This document shows positions 7,183 to 15,747 of a DNA stretch of 21,169 bases, one piece after another. The stretch's first letter is position 1. Each line of letters starts with the position of its first letter. The notes below the pieces were generated by a model, which searched no databases, was not told where the DNA came from, and saw nothing but the letters and a program-made list of their open reading frames with translations. Source of the DNA: an uncultured Clostridia bacterium. Its GTDB lineage: Bacteria > Bacillota > Clostridia > Lachnospirales > Lachnospiraceae. Both the position numbers and the translations under genes were made by a program. Location of the stretch: NCBI GenBank assembly GCA_946623485.1, contig CAMORF010000006.1:1-21169 (forward strand). The letters run 5' to 3'.

Positions 7183-10100
7183 TATTCTTCCTCTTCTTCC
7201 ACCAGCGGGTACGGCGTCGGCAGGATGAACTCGTCCGTCAGGCCGATCTCCGTCGCATCGATCGCGATTGCCTCCAGCACCCCGGTCGTGGACAAATCTG
7301 TGACCTGCACATCCGCCTCATACGCCGATCCGTCCGGGGTACGGACAAATACCGGCCCTGTGTACCGTGCCAGCTGCCGCGCTGCAATGACATCTTCCTG
7401 CTGATCCAGCCGGATCAGGTCTGAGGACAGCGATCCTTTGCGCTCAATGTTGCCGTTCCAGTACGCATCCACGGATCCGCCCATGTGTTTTCGAATCTGC
7501 ACATCCTTCTTGTATGTGTCTCCGATACTGATGTTGTACGGCAGCTCCAGCGATCCGCCGGCCCAATCGAACCGCATCCGGTCACCGCCTGCTGCATACT
7601 CGATATCTGAGAAGGACACATCTCCGTCTGCTGTGCGGATCGCGATCCGGTAGTGCATGGTGAGCGCATCCCCGAACGGTGCATACTCGTCCACCGCCGT
7701 ATAGGTCAATGGGAAGGATTCTCCGATCAGATACGCGCCGTCGCCTGTCAGTCGGTATATGTCATAGTATTCCGTACCGTCCGATCCGGGCGGCGGTGTC
7801 AGCGCGATCTCGACCACCTGACGATGCCGGCCAGTCTCCTCGTCTGTCGTGTCGATCGGTGTGATCGTCACATACTGCGTTTCTGTCTGTTCGAACCACC
7901 CCAGCGCGGCAGGATCCTCGTCCCCTTCCGGCTCCGTGACGGTGTAGGTCTGCGTTTCGGAATCGTAGGCGTAATAGTTCTTCTCGTCATCGACCGTGGT
8001 ATCTGCCGTTTCCGTATAGGTAAAGGTCGGCAGGATGCTCGGCGCCTGGTGCGCCCATGCCACCGCGAACTCGCCCGGATGTTCCTCTGACTGCAAGCCG
8101 GTGCTCCGATCGACCGCGACCACGCTCACCGTATACCGGGCACCGTCCCAGAAGTTCAGACCGCCCGGAAGCGTGACGGTGGTCGTATAGGTGTCCTGTC
8201 CTGCCGTCCATTCCGGCGTGATGATACCGCTGTATATCGTATCTCCTGCCGGCTGCCGCAGGATCCCTGTCGGGAACTGACCGACCGCGCCCTGTGCGGT
8301 CACGATGACGATCAAATCACACTCGCTTGATGCCTCTGCGGCGAATGCCGCCGGCTGCGCCGCCGTCTGCGCCGTCAGCGTTGCCGGAACGGTAAGCGCC
8401 AGCGTAGGAGGGTCTTGGATCGTTACGGTGTGCTGTTCGCTGATCACGAAGCCGCTGCCGGTGGACACCTGCACCGTGAAGCTCAGACTTCCGTTCGTGG
8501 CGAAGGCGCTCAGCCTATCCGCTGCAATCTGTGTGGAGGTCATGCCGCCTTCTCCGGATGCAATGACCGTCTTGCCGTCTGCCTTCACGATCTGCCATTT
8601 CTGCTGTATGCCATTCCCGGAAAATGTCCAGGAAACCTGCAGCGATTCTCCGACAGGCACATATCTGTCGGCCATCGCGATCACCGCGTCCGGCGTTTCA
8701 CTCGTGACCACCGTTGCCGTGTTGGAATACCCTGAATAGGTGATGGTCTCGCCTTCTAGGTACCGCCGGGCGCGGATATAATACTTTGTGCCCTCTTTCA
8801 GGCCTTTGATCGTGATGGTGGCCGAATCCCGGTACCTCACGCCTCCAGCTGTCCGCGCACCGTCCGACCATGTAAATTCATAGGTATCCGGCTCATCCGT
8901 GCTCTTCCAGGCGTCAGACGCTTCACTCCAGCTTAGTTCCGTGCCGGTGGAGTTGTCCTGACCATCCGCATTCCATCCCAGGATCACGACCGCGCTTTCT
9001 CCATCAGCTCCTGCTGTTGCGGATATGATCGTGATATTATCCTCTGCTGCCGTAGGCGCCGGCGTGTATAAGCCTTTCACCTCCATATAATTTGAGTAGC
9101 GGAAAAGGACTCCCTCATGCAAGTGGTGTGTTTTAGCCCTGAGCCATGTGTGATTCCCGGCGTCCGGAATGAGGTCGGATACACCAATCGTCAGCGCGGT
9201 ACAATTTGCATCGTCCACGATGTCTGTGGATGTCCATTCCGCACTGCCAGGTATTTCTGCCTCAGTAGCGAAAGGCACATTCGCCAGATACTCCAAGCGG
9301 ATCCGATCGACCGGGTGCTCGGTGCTTGAATTGGTGCTGACAGGAACCGTACATTTGCCGGTCGAATCCTTGCTGGTTATGCTCGGTTTACCAAGTGTTG
9401 CTTGCGCCGGGTATCCTATATAGCATATCCGTGGTGTCGCATGATCAGAATCCCCAGCATACCCACGCGCCCATGCTTCGACCTTGATCTGAATAAATTG
9501 TCTGTAATTCAGTTGTTGGTAGTCGGAGGCGTTGTAGCTGATTGGTATACTTGTAGCTGTGTTATGGCCAGTTCCTGCTTTATGCTGCCATGTCTTGCCG
9601 GTACGCGTATCTTTGATCGTCGTGACATATTGAGTGTCATACCTCTCCTGATAATCCGCCCCGGCATCGGTCGTAATCGTCGTGGACGCCACGCCGGTTT
9701 CAGTATTAAACGAAAAGTTTGCTATTGACGGGGTCCGTGGTTTGGAAAACTTCCGCTCTGCCTTTGCTGTTTTTTCGCCGTTGCCTTTGCTGTTATCCGG
9801 GCGAACCTTGATAGATACGCCTTGCACGGTTATTTTTGTGTTCGGATAAAAGCTGCTTCTTTTGTATGTCTTGTTTCCGACCTTAAAGCTATCAAGATTG
9901 ACTTCTGACGAGGTTGCCTTTTCGTTTATAGTGTGCCCGACCTTTTTGGGATCTTTGGATTCACTCGTCATGATCTCCCAAATGATGTCAAGGCCCTCTG
10001 CTCGGCCGCCCTTCTGAGCATTTACAAGATCATCCGGGATTTTCCACTCGGCTTTCATCTTTCTGCCGCCGCTCTGTCTGACCGGGTTGCCAAGGTTTTT

Positions 10101-10331
10101 CACGCCAATAGAAGGTTTTTTGATGATGACCGTTTTTGTGTACGCCCATTTCGCTTTGTCAGCGGTACCGCCCTCTGTACACTTATACACATGGCCTTCC
10201 GATGTGTTCAGATAGGTGTCCGTCTTCTTTGCTTCTTTTTTTATTCCGGACTTATTAAATACCTTCGGAGTTGTACTTACCCCGGTGATCCCGGTGCCCT
10301 TAAATGTATATTTTGGTTTTTTGTTCGCCAT
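7182..10331 (-). CDS. Large distal tail protein with fibronectin type III domain
   Basis: This 1049-aa tail structural protein lies directly after the tape measure. Its N-terminal third (to about residue 310) is Lys-rich and AT-richer at the DNA level. Residues about 420-545 look like an FN3 domain (ATITIKGLKEGTKYYIRARRY, then YSGYSNTATV). The C-terminal 130 residues (from about GGDRMRFDWAGG) form a compact domain with KHMGGSVDAYWNGNIERKG, similar in type to distal-tail ring proteins. The last residues are a Glu run. Its stop overlaps the next start (TAATG), and AGGAG lies 7 bases before its own ATG. FN3 domains in phage tails are thought to bind cell-surface carbohydrate. The exact role, Dit-like or central fibre, is uncertain. 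Confidence 0.7.
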   Translation of the reverse strand: MANKKPKYTFKGTGITGVSTTPKVFNKSGIKKEAKKTDTYLNTSEGHVYKCTEGGTADKAKWAYTKTVIIKKPSIGVKNLGNPVRQSGGRKMKAEWKIPDDLVNAQKGGRAEGLDIIWEIMTSESKDPKKVGHTINEKATSSEVNLDSFKVGNKTYKRSSFYPNTKITVQGVSIKVRPDNSKGNGEKTAKAERKFSKPRTPSIANFSFNTETGVASTTITTDAGADYQERYDTQYVTTIKDTRTGKTWQHKAGTGHNTATSIPISYNASDYQQLNYRQFIQIKVEAWARGYAGDSDHATPRICYIGYPAQATLGKPSITSKDSTGKCTVPVSTNSSTEHPVDRIRLEYLANVPFATEAEIPGSAEWTSTDIVDDANCTALTIGVSDLIPDAGNHTWLRAKTHHLHEGVLFRYSNYMEVKGLYTPAPTAAEDNITIISATAGADGESAVVILGWNADGQDNSTGTELSWSEASDAWKSTDEPDTYEFTWSDGARTAGGVRYRDSATITIKGLKEGTKYYIRARRYLEGETITYSGYSNTATVVTSETPDAVIAMADRYVPVGESLQVSWTFSGNGIQQKWQIVKADGKTVIASGEGGMTSTQIAADRLSAFATNGSLSFTVQVSTGSGFVISEQHTVTIQDPPTLALTVPATLTAQTAAQPAAFAAEASSECDLIVIVTAQGAVGQFPTGILRQPAGDTIYSGIITPEWTAGQDTYTTTVTLPGGLNFWDGARYTVSVVAVDRSTGLQSEEHPGEFAVAWAHQAPSILPTFTYTETADTTVDDEKNYYAYDSETQTYTVTEPEGDEDPAALGWFEQTETQYVTITPIDTTDEETGRHRQVVEIALTPPPGSDGTEYYDIYRLTGDGAYLIGESFPLTYTAVDEYAPFGDALTMHYRIAIRTADGDVSFSDIEYAAGGDRMRFDWAGGSLELPYNISIGDTYKKDVQIRKHMGGSVDAYWNGNIERKGSLSSDLIRLDQQEDVIAARQLARYTGPVFVRTPDGSAYEADVQVTDLSTTGVLEAIAIDATEIGLTDEFILPTPYPLVEEEEE

Positions 10332-12871
10332 TAGAACACTCCTGCCATTCTGTACCGCTTGATTTCTCGCGCCAGATCGCGCACCATATCGTTCGCGTCG
10401 TCGGATGCGTCGTAGTTGAGTGCGATGTTAATATTGCCGTTGCCGCCAAGCATTTCTTTAAGTTTCTGTTCTCCAATAAGCATCTCTGGCTGTGCTGCGT
10501 CACCGACACCAATGATCTGTGGACTGTCGAACAACGCACCATATTCCGCAGCCTTTGCGTACCAGTTCACGCTTACAGACGGCACGGATCCGGTTTTCGC
10601 ATTAAAGGATCCGGACATACCAAAATGCGGCAGTGCTATGTACTGGTTGAAGCTGAAGCTTGTTCTCGCAAACAGCGATTTCAATGATTCAATTCCGCTG
10701 CTCGCAGTTCTTATAGCCCCGTCAATGGCTGTCTTCATGCTGTTCGCGAGGTTGAGCGACCTGAAAGCCGTGGATAACCCTGACAGCGCAATCTTTGAGC
10801 TGCTTCCAAACGCTGAAAAAGTGGTTGTCGATGTTTTAGCCGTGCTTTGGAGCTGTTTAAAGCTGTTTGTCAGCGCCGTGACCTGCGTTGCACTGGTTCC
10901 CGCCTCTCCTGCAGCCTTGCTGATCTTCTTTACTCCATCGGCAACGGTTGCCAGTGTGGCCCCCAGATCCAGCACGCCGGTATTGTTTACGAGATTGATC
11001 ACCGCGTCTGCCAGCTTCTCGAATCCGGTTCCGGCATTTAAGGCCGCCTCGCCAATACTGTCGATGATCCCGGCGACAGAATCCAATACTCCGGAGATAC
11101 CTCCGCTGATTGCATCAATGATTGACACGATTCCGGAAGATATGGTGTCGATAACTCCGCTCACCGTATTTCCAATGCCGGTCACAATGCTGATGATGCT
11201 GCCTGCGTTTGAAGAGATTGTTTCCACCAGCCTGCCGATTGCATCTACGACCAGAGTGATACCCAGGCAGGCAAGTGCTACTGCACCGCCGATCATAAGC
11301 ATGGATGCTCCAAACGCCACGATTCCGACCGCGCCGGCCGTAAGTGCAGGGCCAAGTGCAGCTGCAAGACCCATAAGGCCAGCTATGGCCACGCCCATGC
11401 CGACCAGCACACCGATTGCAGCGCCGCCCGAATCCGCGATCCTGATCGCGGCGTCTACCAGTACCGATATGGCTTCCGCCGTGATCCACAGAGCGCCGGC
11501 CATTGCGATCAGCTGCAAAGCCTGTCCCGCCATCGAACCAAAAGAAGCTCCGGCAGTTGCAACAGGACCGGCAGCGGTAGATGCTGCACCTCCAAGCCCT
11601 GATATGTGTCCAACCAGTCCGCCAAGACCGCCGGCAATAGAAGATATACCACCAATCACTTTTCCGCCAATTAATAGCAACGGACCTGCCACTGCGGCAA
11701 TTCCAGCAACTTTTATAATGGTGTCCTGCATTTCTGGCGACAATCCGTTCCATGCTTCTGAGGCTTTTTGAACAGCGTCACCAATTCCGCCTAATATATC
11801 CGTCAGAGCGGGCCCGGCTGCATCAACGATGTCTGCTCCAAGAAGCTTTAATTCGTTGAGTGTGGTCTGAAATTCATCCATGGGGTCCAATGTGCCTTCA
11901 AACGTAGAGCTGACGGAGCCTTCAAAATCCCCAAGGGACGATGAAAAATCTGATAGATTCAATGTGCCGTTTGAAACTGCGTTTTCAATGGCACCACCTG
12001 CACGTGTCCCGAACAATTCATACGCAGCAGCCAGCTTGTCTGTTTCAGAGACATTGCTGTTCATAGTCTCTTCAAAGCCGGCTATCGCTTCATCCAGTGT
12101 CATGCCTTCTTCTGTGGCGTTTTTCATAGCAGTTTTAAGGCCCATCATTGCGGCTGACGAATCCAGACCCGCCATGGATGCTTGCCCTATGAATGCTGCT
12201 GCCTCTTCGGCGGTAAGCCCCATTTCCTGAAACTGCTTTGCATTTGCGGCAACCGTGTCCGACAACGCACCAACGTCAACACCGGTCTGCTGACCGATCA
12301 CATTCAGCGCATCCAGCATTTTCCCCGCATCACCAGCTTCTAAGCCAAAACTTGCAAGCATTTTTGAGACTGAATCAACAGAATTAGACACATCCTGCCC
12401 ATTCAATGCAGCAAATTTTACGAACTGCCCGGATAGTGTTTCCAGTTCTGATCCGGTGATGCCAAATCTGGTATTGACTTCGCCAATCGCTGCGCCCGCT
12501 GTTTCGAAGTCAGTTGGAATGCTTGTGGCAATGTTTTCAAGAATACCGTGCATCTCATCCAGAGCGTCGCCGGATGCGCCAGTTTTCTGTACGATAGTAT
12601 CGAGGCCAGCGTCCACACTTTTCCATGATGCAACCGCGGCGGCTCCAATTCCCATAATTGGCGCAGTAACTGTTTTGGAAAGGGTTGACCCCGCGCTGCT
12701 CATGCCCTTGCCTAATGTCTGCCCAAAACTCTGCCCTGCAACTGTTCCAGCAGCAGCTCCGGCAGCAGCTCCAGCCGGTGTGACTGCACCTGTCATTTGT
12801 TCAGTTAAAGATTGCTGTGCGCCTTCAAGTACCGGAGTTACGGTAATTGTGGCCTGTGCTACTTCGGGCAT
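10331..12871 (-). CDS. Tail tape measure protein
   Basis: This 846-aa protein sets tail length and is ejected ahead of the DNA. The N-terminal third carries the PhageMin_Tail-type signature: Gly/Ala-rich helices, FGQTLGKGMSSAGSTLSK, a TSIPTDFETAGAAIGEVNTRFG block and repeated MGLTAEEAAAFIGQ-type helices. The central part has long hydrophobic segments (about 390-430 and 450-560), expected of a protein that may help cross the membrane. At roughly 0.15 nm per residue the predicted tail is about 125-130 nm. The ATG at 12871 has GAGGG about 8 bases upstream and lies inside the 3' end of the chaperone T frame. The chaperone genes immediately before it support the call. Confidence 0.95.
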   Translation of the reverse strand: MPEVAQATITVTPVLEGAQQSLTEQMTGAVTPAGAAAGAAAGTVAGQSFGQTLGKGMSSAGSTLSKTVTAPIMGIGAAAVASWKSVDAGLDTIVQKTGASGDALDEMHGILENIATSIPTDFETAGAAIGEVNTRFGITGSELETLSGQFVKFAALNGQDVSNSVDSVSKMLASFGLEAGDAGKMLDALNVIGQQTGVDVGALSDTVAANAKQFQEMGLTAEEAAAFIGQASMAGLDSSAAMMGLKTAMKNATEEGMTLDEAIAGFEETMNSNVSETDKLAAAYELFGTRAGGAIENAVSNGTLNLSDFSSSLGDFEGSVSSTFEGTLDPMDEFQTTLNELKLLGADIVDAAGPALTDILGGIGDAVQKASEAWNGLSPEMQDTIIKVAGIAAVAGPLLLIGGKVIGGISSIAGGLGGLVGHISGLGGAASTAAGPVATAGASFGSMAGQALQLIAMAGALWITAEAISVLVDAAIRIADSGGAAIGVLVGMGVAIAGLMGLAAALGPALTAGAVGIVAFGASMLMIGGAVALACLGITLVVDAIGRLVETISSNAGSIISIVTGIGNTVSGVIDTISSGIVSIIDAISGGISGVLDSVAGIIDSIGEAALNAGTGFEKLADAVINLVNNTGVLDLGATLATVADGVKKISKAAGEAGTSATQVTALTNSFKQLQSTAKTSTTTFSAFGSSSKIALSGLSTAFRSLNLANSMKTAIDGAIRTASSGIESLKSLFARTSFSFNQYIALPHFGMSGSFNAKTGSVPSVSVNWYAKAAEYGALFDSPQIIGVGDAAQPEMLIGEQKLKEMLGGNGNINIALNYDASDDANDMVRDLAREIKRYRMAGVF

Positions 12872-13283
12872 ATTCGTCCCTCTTCTTTTCTATCCATTGA
12901 TGCAGTTCGTCAACCGGTAACGCGCCGGATCCGAAATGCCTCTCTTCATCTTTGCTCTTCTTCCCCGGACGCGGATATGGCTTTGGCTTCCGTGCCGGCC
13001 TGCCGTTCCCAAGCGAAACCAGGTTTGCATTGATCATGGCCAGAACATCAAAGATGTCTGCCAGAATCGCATTCGTTTTTGATTGGTTTGTCCATTCCGC
13101 ATACTCCGGATTAAGCTCCCTGAATAGAGCGGATTCTGGCCCGACATGATGCAGAAAAGCGTCGAGCGCACCCCATGAAAGGGTGCGCCCGATGTCGTTT
13201 AATTCGTGACCTGTCTGCGTGATCAGATCATATTCAATAGCCCCGCGAAACTCTGTAACAGCTTTGGCGAGGCTTACGATTCC
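12825..13283 (-). CDS. Tail assembly chaperone T domain, made as G-T fusion by -1 frameshift
   Basis: A frame of 152 codons stays open from about 13283 to the stop at 12825 and reads like a real phage protein (GIVSLAKAVTEFRGAIEYDL, then WGALDAFLHHVGPESALFREL, then ADIFDVLAMINANLVSLG and a basic KPKPYPRPGKKSK tail). It has no ATG, GTG or TTG until 13037, deep inside the conserved part, and that ATG has no ribosome site. It lies in the -1 frame relative to gene G and overlaps the end of G. This is the classical G/G-T arrangement of siphophage tail chaperones that coat the tape measure protein during assembly. The fusion would be 238 aa if the shift occurs at the G5 run (13286-13282). Confidence 0.8.
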   Translation of the reverse strand, partial: GIVSLAKAVTEFRGAIEYDLITQTGHELNDIGRTLSWGALDAFLHHVGPESALFRELNPEYAEWTNQSKTNAILADIFDVLAMINANLVSLGNGRPARKPKPYPRPGKKSKDEERHFGSGALPVDELHQWIEKKRDEYARSSTGHNYRNSGT

Positions 13284-13540
13284 CCCGCGGACTTCTTCGC
13301 CGCCTTTTCTGAAGCCTTTCGCCAGATACTGACCATTTCGTTGAACTCTGCAATTTTCAGCTGGTTCATAATCTTTTCCGGGATGTACTTTGACAATACA
13401 GATATCGTGCCTGCGCTGGTCTCGACCTGGACAGCCTCTTCCAACGACAGGCTACTCATCAGCGGAATTTGAAATGATTCGTCCCCGATATTGATTCTGA
13501 TCGTTTCTGCTTCAAAAGGCGTAATAGTAAATTCCTTCAT
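13274..13540 (-). CDS. Tail assembly chaperone G
   Basis: This 88-aa acidic, soluble protein starts MKEFTITPFEAETIRINIGD and ends in a charged helix (WRKASEKAAKKSAGES). Position (after the major tail protein, before tape measure) and size match the G protein of the tail assembly chaperone pair. AGGAG precedes the ATG, and the ATGA start overlaps the stop of the frameshift extension of the major tail protein. Near its end are candidate -1 slip sites: A AAG at two places and a G5 run (13286-13282) only two codons before the stop. A slip there joins it to the T frame. Confidence 0.82.
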   Translation of the reverse strand: MKEFTITPFEAETIRINIGDESFQIPLMSSLSLEEAVQVETSAGTISVLSKYIPEKIMNQLKIAEFNEMVSIWRKASEKAAKKSAGES

Positions 13541-13626
13541 GGTTCCTCTCCTGTTTGCTCAGTTTCCTCTTCTACCGGATTTGCTTCCTGCTCCTCCGTT
13601 CCCGGCGATTCCAAAGGAGCGCTCAA
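13537..13626 (-). CDS. C-terminal extension of major tail protein by -1 frameshift
   Basis: In the -1 frame, 29 codons follow the slippery site before a stop at 13537: LSAPLESPGTEEQEANPV followed by EEETEQTGEEP. The composition (Pro, Glu, Thr) suggests a flexible acidic tail. The stop codon overlaps the ATG of gene G as ATGA, the same coupling used between other genes here, which supports real translation. The product would be a 215-aa long form of the tail tube protein alongside the 186-aa short form. Long and short tail tube forms made by frameshifting are known in several siphophages. Confidence 0.72.
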   Translation of the reverse strand: MSAPLESPGTEEQEANPVEEETEQTGEEP

Positions 13627-14183
13627 GGGTTTGTTTTCTTCTGCCCGTCGTCCATGATCAGCTGGAAGCCATCGTCACCCATGGCAGTGATGGTCGGTGT
13701 CCAGTTGATGGCCGCGCCCGGGGCAAAGGAAACATTGTCAACCGCAGACACCTGCCCGCGTGTACATCCGATCGCGATCATGGCGTCGCCGTCCTTCATG
13801 ATCCAGAGGAACGCCTCTTCAGGCGGAAGGGTACCATCCGAAAGATTGACCTTTGTGATTTCACCATGCGCTGCGCTTGCTGCCGTGATCTCAACATTGC
13901 CTTCGCCTACAACCGCCTTGAACACTTCCGGCAGCGTGTCCATAATCGGAGACTGGACCGTCTCAGAGTGTTCGGTCATGATGACACGCTTCACAGCATT
14001 TGCCCAGTTCCTAAGATTCGTGGTGCTCTTATTGAATGCAAGCGTGATGCCGGCATCGGATACATCACCAATATGCACCCAGGCCGCATCCAGAGCATCC
14101 GCCGGAGACTCCGGCAGCGCTGTTCCGGCCGGCGCGTGATAAAACATCCCGGTCGAAAGTCCAAGTCCAAGTTTTACATCCAT
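13623..14183 (-). CDS. Major tail (tube) protein
   Basis: This 186-aa protein forms the tail tube. It starts MDVKLGLGLSTGMFYHAPAG, followed by AWVHIGDVSDAGITLAF, a strand-rich middle and a C-terminus of the type WTPTITAMGDDGFQLIMDDG. This pattern is typical of tube proteins of Firmicutes siphophages. The ATG at 14183 was chosen because GGAGG lies 8 bases upstream; the frame extends 30 codons further but would cross the ribosome site and the previous gene. The final codons ACA AAC CCT TGA contain a slippery heptamer, so a minor longer form is expected. Neighbours are the tail terminator-type genes upstream and chaperone G downstream. Confidence 0.88.
   Translation of the reverse strand: MDVKLGLGLSTGMFYHAPAGTALPESPADALDAAWVHIGDVSDAGITLAFNKSTTNLRNWANAVKRVIMTEHSETVQSPIMDTLPEVFKAVVGEGNVEITAASAAHGEITKVNLSDGTLPPEEAFLWIMKDGDAMIAIGCTRGQVSAVDNVSFAPGAAINWTPTITAMGDDGFQLIMDDGQKKTNP
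13626..13632 (-). promoter_or_regulatory. Programmed -1 frameshift site A AAC CCU
   Basis: On the minus strand, 13632-13626 reads A AAC CCU in the zero frame of the major tail protein and is followed at once by UGA. It fits X XXY YYZ exactly: both tRNAs re-pair after slipping (AAC to AAA, CCU to CCC). The -1 frame downstream is open for 29 codons and ends at the next gene's ATG. No clear stimulatory stem-loop was identified by eye. Confidence 0.75.
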
Positions 14184-14185
14184 TT

Positions 14186-14569
14186 TTATACCTCCGCTTT
14201 TATCTGATGCGCCACGACTTCCAGCCTGGCGCTGCACATTGCCAGATCCGGCCGCACGGGATCTTCTCCCCATGAGCCGGAAGAATTAACAGTTACATAG
14301 CGAATCGCCGTCGTTTGTTCTTTGGCGACCTGCTTCAAAATGGCCACTGCCCGATTCAGATACTCGATCGCAGCAGCTTCCGTTTCCGCCCTGGAATCCA
14401 GGACGACAGAAAAAGTGTCGATCGTCTGCGACTCAGAGCCGCCCACCATGGTAATCAATATGTGCGGCAAAGCATATTCGGCAGGCAGTGGGCGGCAATA
14501 CACTGTTTGGTACTCTGTCAGGGCGATCCTGATTTCATCCTCAATATCGATTGATTTTTGTATGATCAT
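14186..14569 (-). CDS. Tail terminator / tail completion-like protein
   Basis: This 127-aa protein starts MIIQKSIDIEDEIRIAL and contains YALPHILITMVGGSES and a helix with RAETEAAAIEYLNRAVAIL. It lies between the gp10-like connector and the major tail protein, the standard place of the tail terminator that caps the tube and joins it to the head. The alternating helix and strand pattern is compatible with that fold. It overlaps the upstream gene as ATGA. Assignment is mainly by gene order. Confidence 0.68.
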   Translation of the reverse strand: MIIQKSIDIEDEIRIALTEYQTVYCRPLPAEYALPHILITMVGGSESQTIDTFSVVLDSRAETEAAAIEYLNRAVAILKQVAKEQTTAIRYVTVNSSGSWGEDPVRPDLAMCSARLEVVAHQIKAEV

Positions 14570-14847
14570 CCGCCCACCGCCTTGCTCAATATCTTCTTCC
14601 TGGCCTCCTCGATCGAGGATTCCTTATCGTTTGCCACAACCGTTGCTACCGGCCTTGTCACTCCAAAGGAAGAATCCTTGAATTTGGCCTTGTTCGCCAT
14701 CTCCACATGGAATCCGCTGCCTCTGGTCAGTTGCGCTGATGCCCGCGCTGCGATTTTCTCGGCCTCAGACTGAACCGTGCCGCTCAGGCCTTTCAGACAG
14801 GCCGCAAAACCTTCCGGCTTGAATTTGATATCAATCTTTCCACTCAT
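14566..14847 (-). CDS. HK97 gp10-like tail completion / neck protein
   Basis: This 93-aa basic protein starts MSGKIDIKFKPEGFAACL and has a helix with TVQSEAEKIAARASAQL and an FHVEMANKA segment. Size, a Lys/Arg-rich sequence, and a position between the head-tail adaptor and the tail terminator all fit the HK97 gp10-like neck family. The ATG at 14847 overlaps the previous stop as ATGA. A GTG three codons upstream was not chosen because it lies in the ribosome-site region. Confidence 0.75.
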   Translation of the reverse strand: MSGKIDIKFKPEGFAACLKGLSGTVQSEAEKIAARASAQLTRGSGFHVEMANKAKFKDSSFGVTRPVATVVANDKESSIEEARKKILSKAVGG

Positions 14848-15179
14848 CCGCGCCACCTCTGAAGATTCAGCTGCATGTGATCGAGCTTCTTCACATTCTT
14901 CCAGATCAGCGGATCGCCCATGATGGTATAGACATCATCTCCGTACCGGATCCGGTCTCCGGCCTTGATATCTGATTCTAACGGTGCACAGACCGTCAGA
15001 CCATCTTCAATGCCCATGACACGGCCGTCCTGCGACAGCATCGTGTTCCCCGGATGCACCAGGCATTCACTGATCTCTAATTCAGCTGCGTTCTCCCAAT
15101 CAGGAACCGTTGATCCTCTTTCTGTTTTCGTGCCCGGCCGGATCCGGATAATGCTTTGCTGCCACATTTTCAGCAACAT
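14844..15179 (-). CDS. Head-tail adaptor / head completion protein
   Basis: This 111-aa protein starts MLLKMWQQSIIRIRPGTKTERGS. It is a beta-rich protein with the pattern RPG...G...PDWE...ISEC.V.PG and DIKAGDRIRYGDDVYTIMGDP, characteristic of small head-tail joining proteins. The ATG at 15179 is preceded by GGGGAGG about 8 bases upstream. The open frame continues 13 codons further but crosses that site and the end of the previous gene. It seals the filled capsid and presents the docking surface for the tail. Confidence 0.78.
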   Translation of the reverse strand: MLLKMWQQSIIRIRPGTKTERGSTVPDWENAAELEISECLVHPGNTMLSQDGRVMGIEDGLTVCAPLESDIKAGDRIRYGDDVYTIMGDPLIWKNVKKLDHMQLNLQRWRG

Positions 15180-15192
15180 ATCAACACCTCCC

Positions 15193-15600
15193 CTAATAGC
15201 TGTCCCCCAGGAGATCAATCACACCGTAGCGCTGCCGCTTCAGCCCCAGCCGTTTCAGATCGTTGCGCATGATCGCCCCGGCAATACCTCCGCCAGGGAT
15301 CGCATAAGTGCCTGACCAGGAATACCCGATCGCGCTCTGCGATTCCTGCGTCATAGGTTCACCATCCATCGACTGCCGTAGAACGCGTCCTACCACATCT
15401 ACAGTGACCATCTTCACAACGCTTCCATACGCTTCGCTCGCATCCGCCATGGCATCTATGCTTTTATTTACCTTGACGGCTTCATATCGCAATGCATCAG
15501 ACACGAGCGGCAGCAGCGCTTCGATCCGTTCCTGTTCTGCGCTCGTATATGCCTTGCCGGTCAGCGCAATTACATCTTCCAGCGTCGCAAATGCTCTCAT
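15193..15600 (-). CDS. Head-tail connector (Gp19/Gp15/Gp42-type)
   Basis: This 135-aa protein starts with the helical block ATLEDVIALTGKAYTSAEQE and LLPLVSDALRYEAVK, followed by YGSVVKMVTVDVVGRVLRQS and a Ser/Gly/Tyr-rich hairpin (SQSAIGYSWSGTYAIPGGGI). The ending DLKRLGLKRQRYGVIDLLG completes the pattern. This closely follows the Gp19/Gp15/Gp42 family, which forms the connector ring below the portal. The start overlaps the previous stop as ATGA. Confidence in the family is fairly high from the helix-hairpin-LGLKRQ arrangement. Confidence 0.85.
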   Translation of the reverse strand: MRAFATLEDVIALTGKAYTSAEQERIEALLPLVSDALRYEAVKVNKSIDAMADASEAYGSVVKMVTVDVVGRVLRQSMDGEPMTQESQSAIGYSWSGTYAIPGGGIAGAIMRNDLKRLGLKRQRYGVIDLLGDSY

Positions 15601-15743
15601 TTTTTCACTGAACCTCTCTTCTTTACCGGCTCCGTCTTCTTTGTCTCCACTTTATGGGCAGCTGGGGCGATCCGCTCCCAGTTGCCGCCCATTTCAGCAT
15701 TGACATTGATCACGGTACCGGTTTTCTTATTCCGGTACTGCAT
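15597..15743 (-). CDS. Small Lys-rich head-associated protein
   Basis: This 48-aa protein begins MQYRNKKTGTVINVNAEMGG, with a short WERI strand and a C-terminal run rich in Lys and Glu ending KKRGSVKK. It starts 4 bases after the capsid stop codon, so translation is probably coupled. It lies between the major capsid gene and the connector, where many Firmicutes phages carry a similar short YRNKKTG protein of unknown role. The longer frame from 15800 overlaps the capsid gene and is unlikely. Confidence 0.72.
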   Translation of the reverse strand: MQYRNKKTGTVINVNAEMGGNWERIAPAAHKVETKKTEPVKKRGSVKK

Positions 15744-15747
15744 ATCC

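Noticed and set aside
10416..11771. Plus-strand open frame of 451 codons inside the tape measure gene
   Set aside because: Antisense of an Ala/Gly-rich coding sequence commonly stays open; the product is low-complexity Ala/Pro/Ser and there is no ribosome site.
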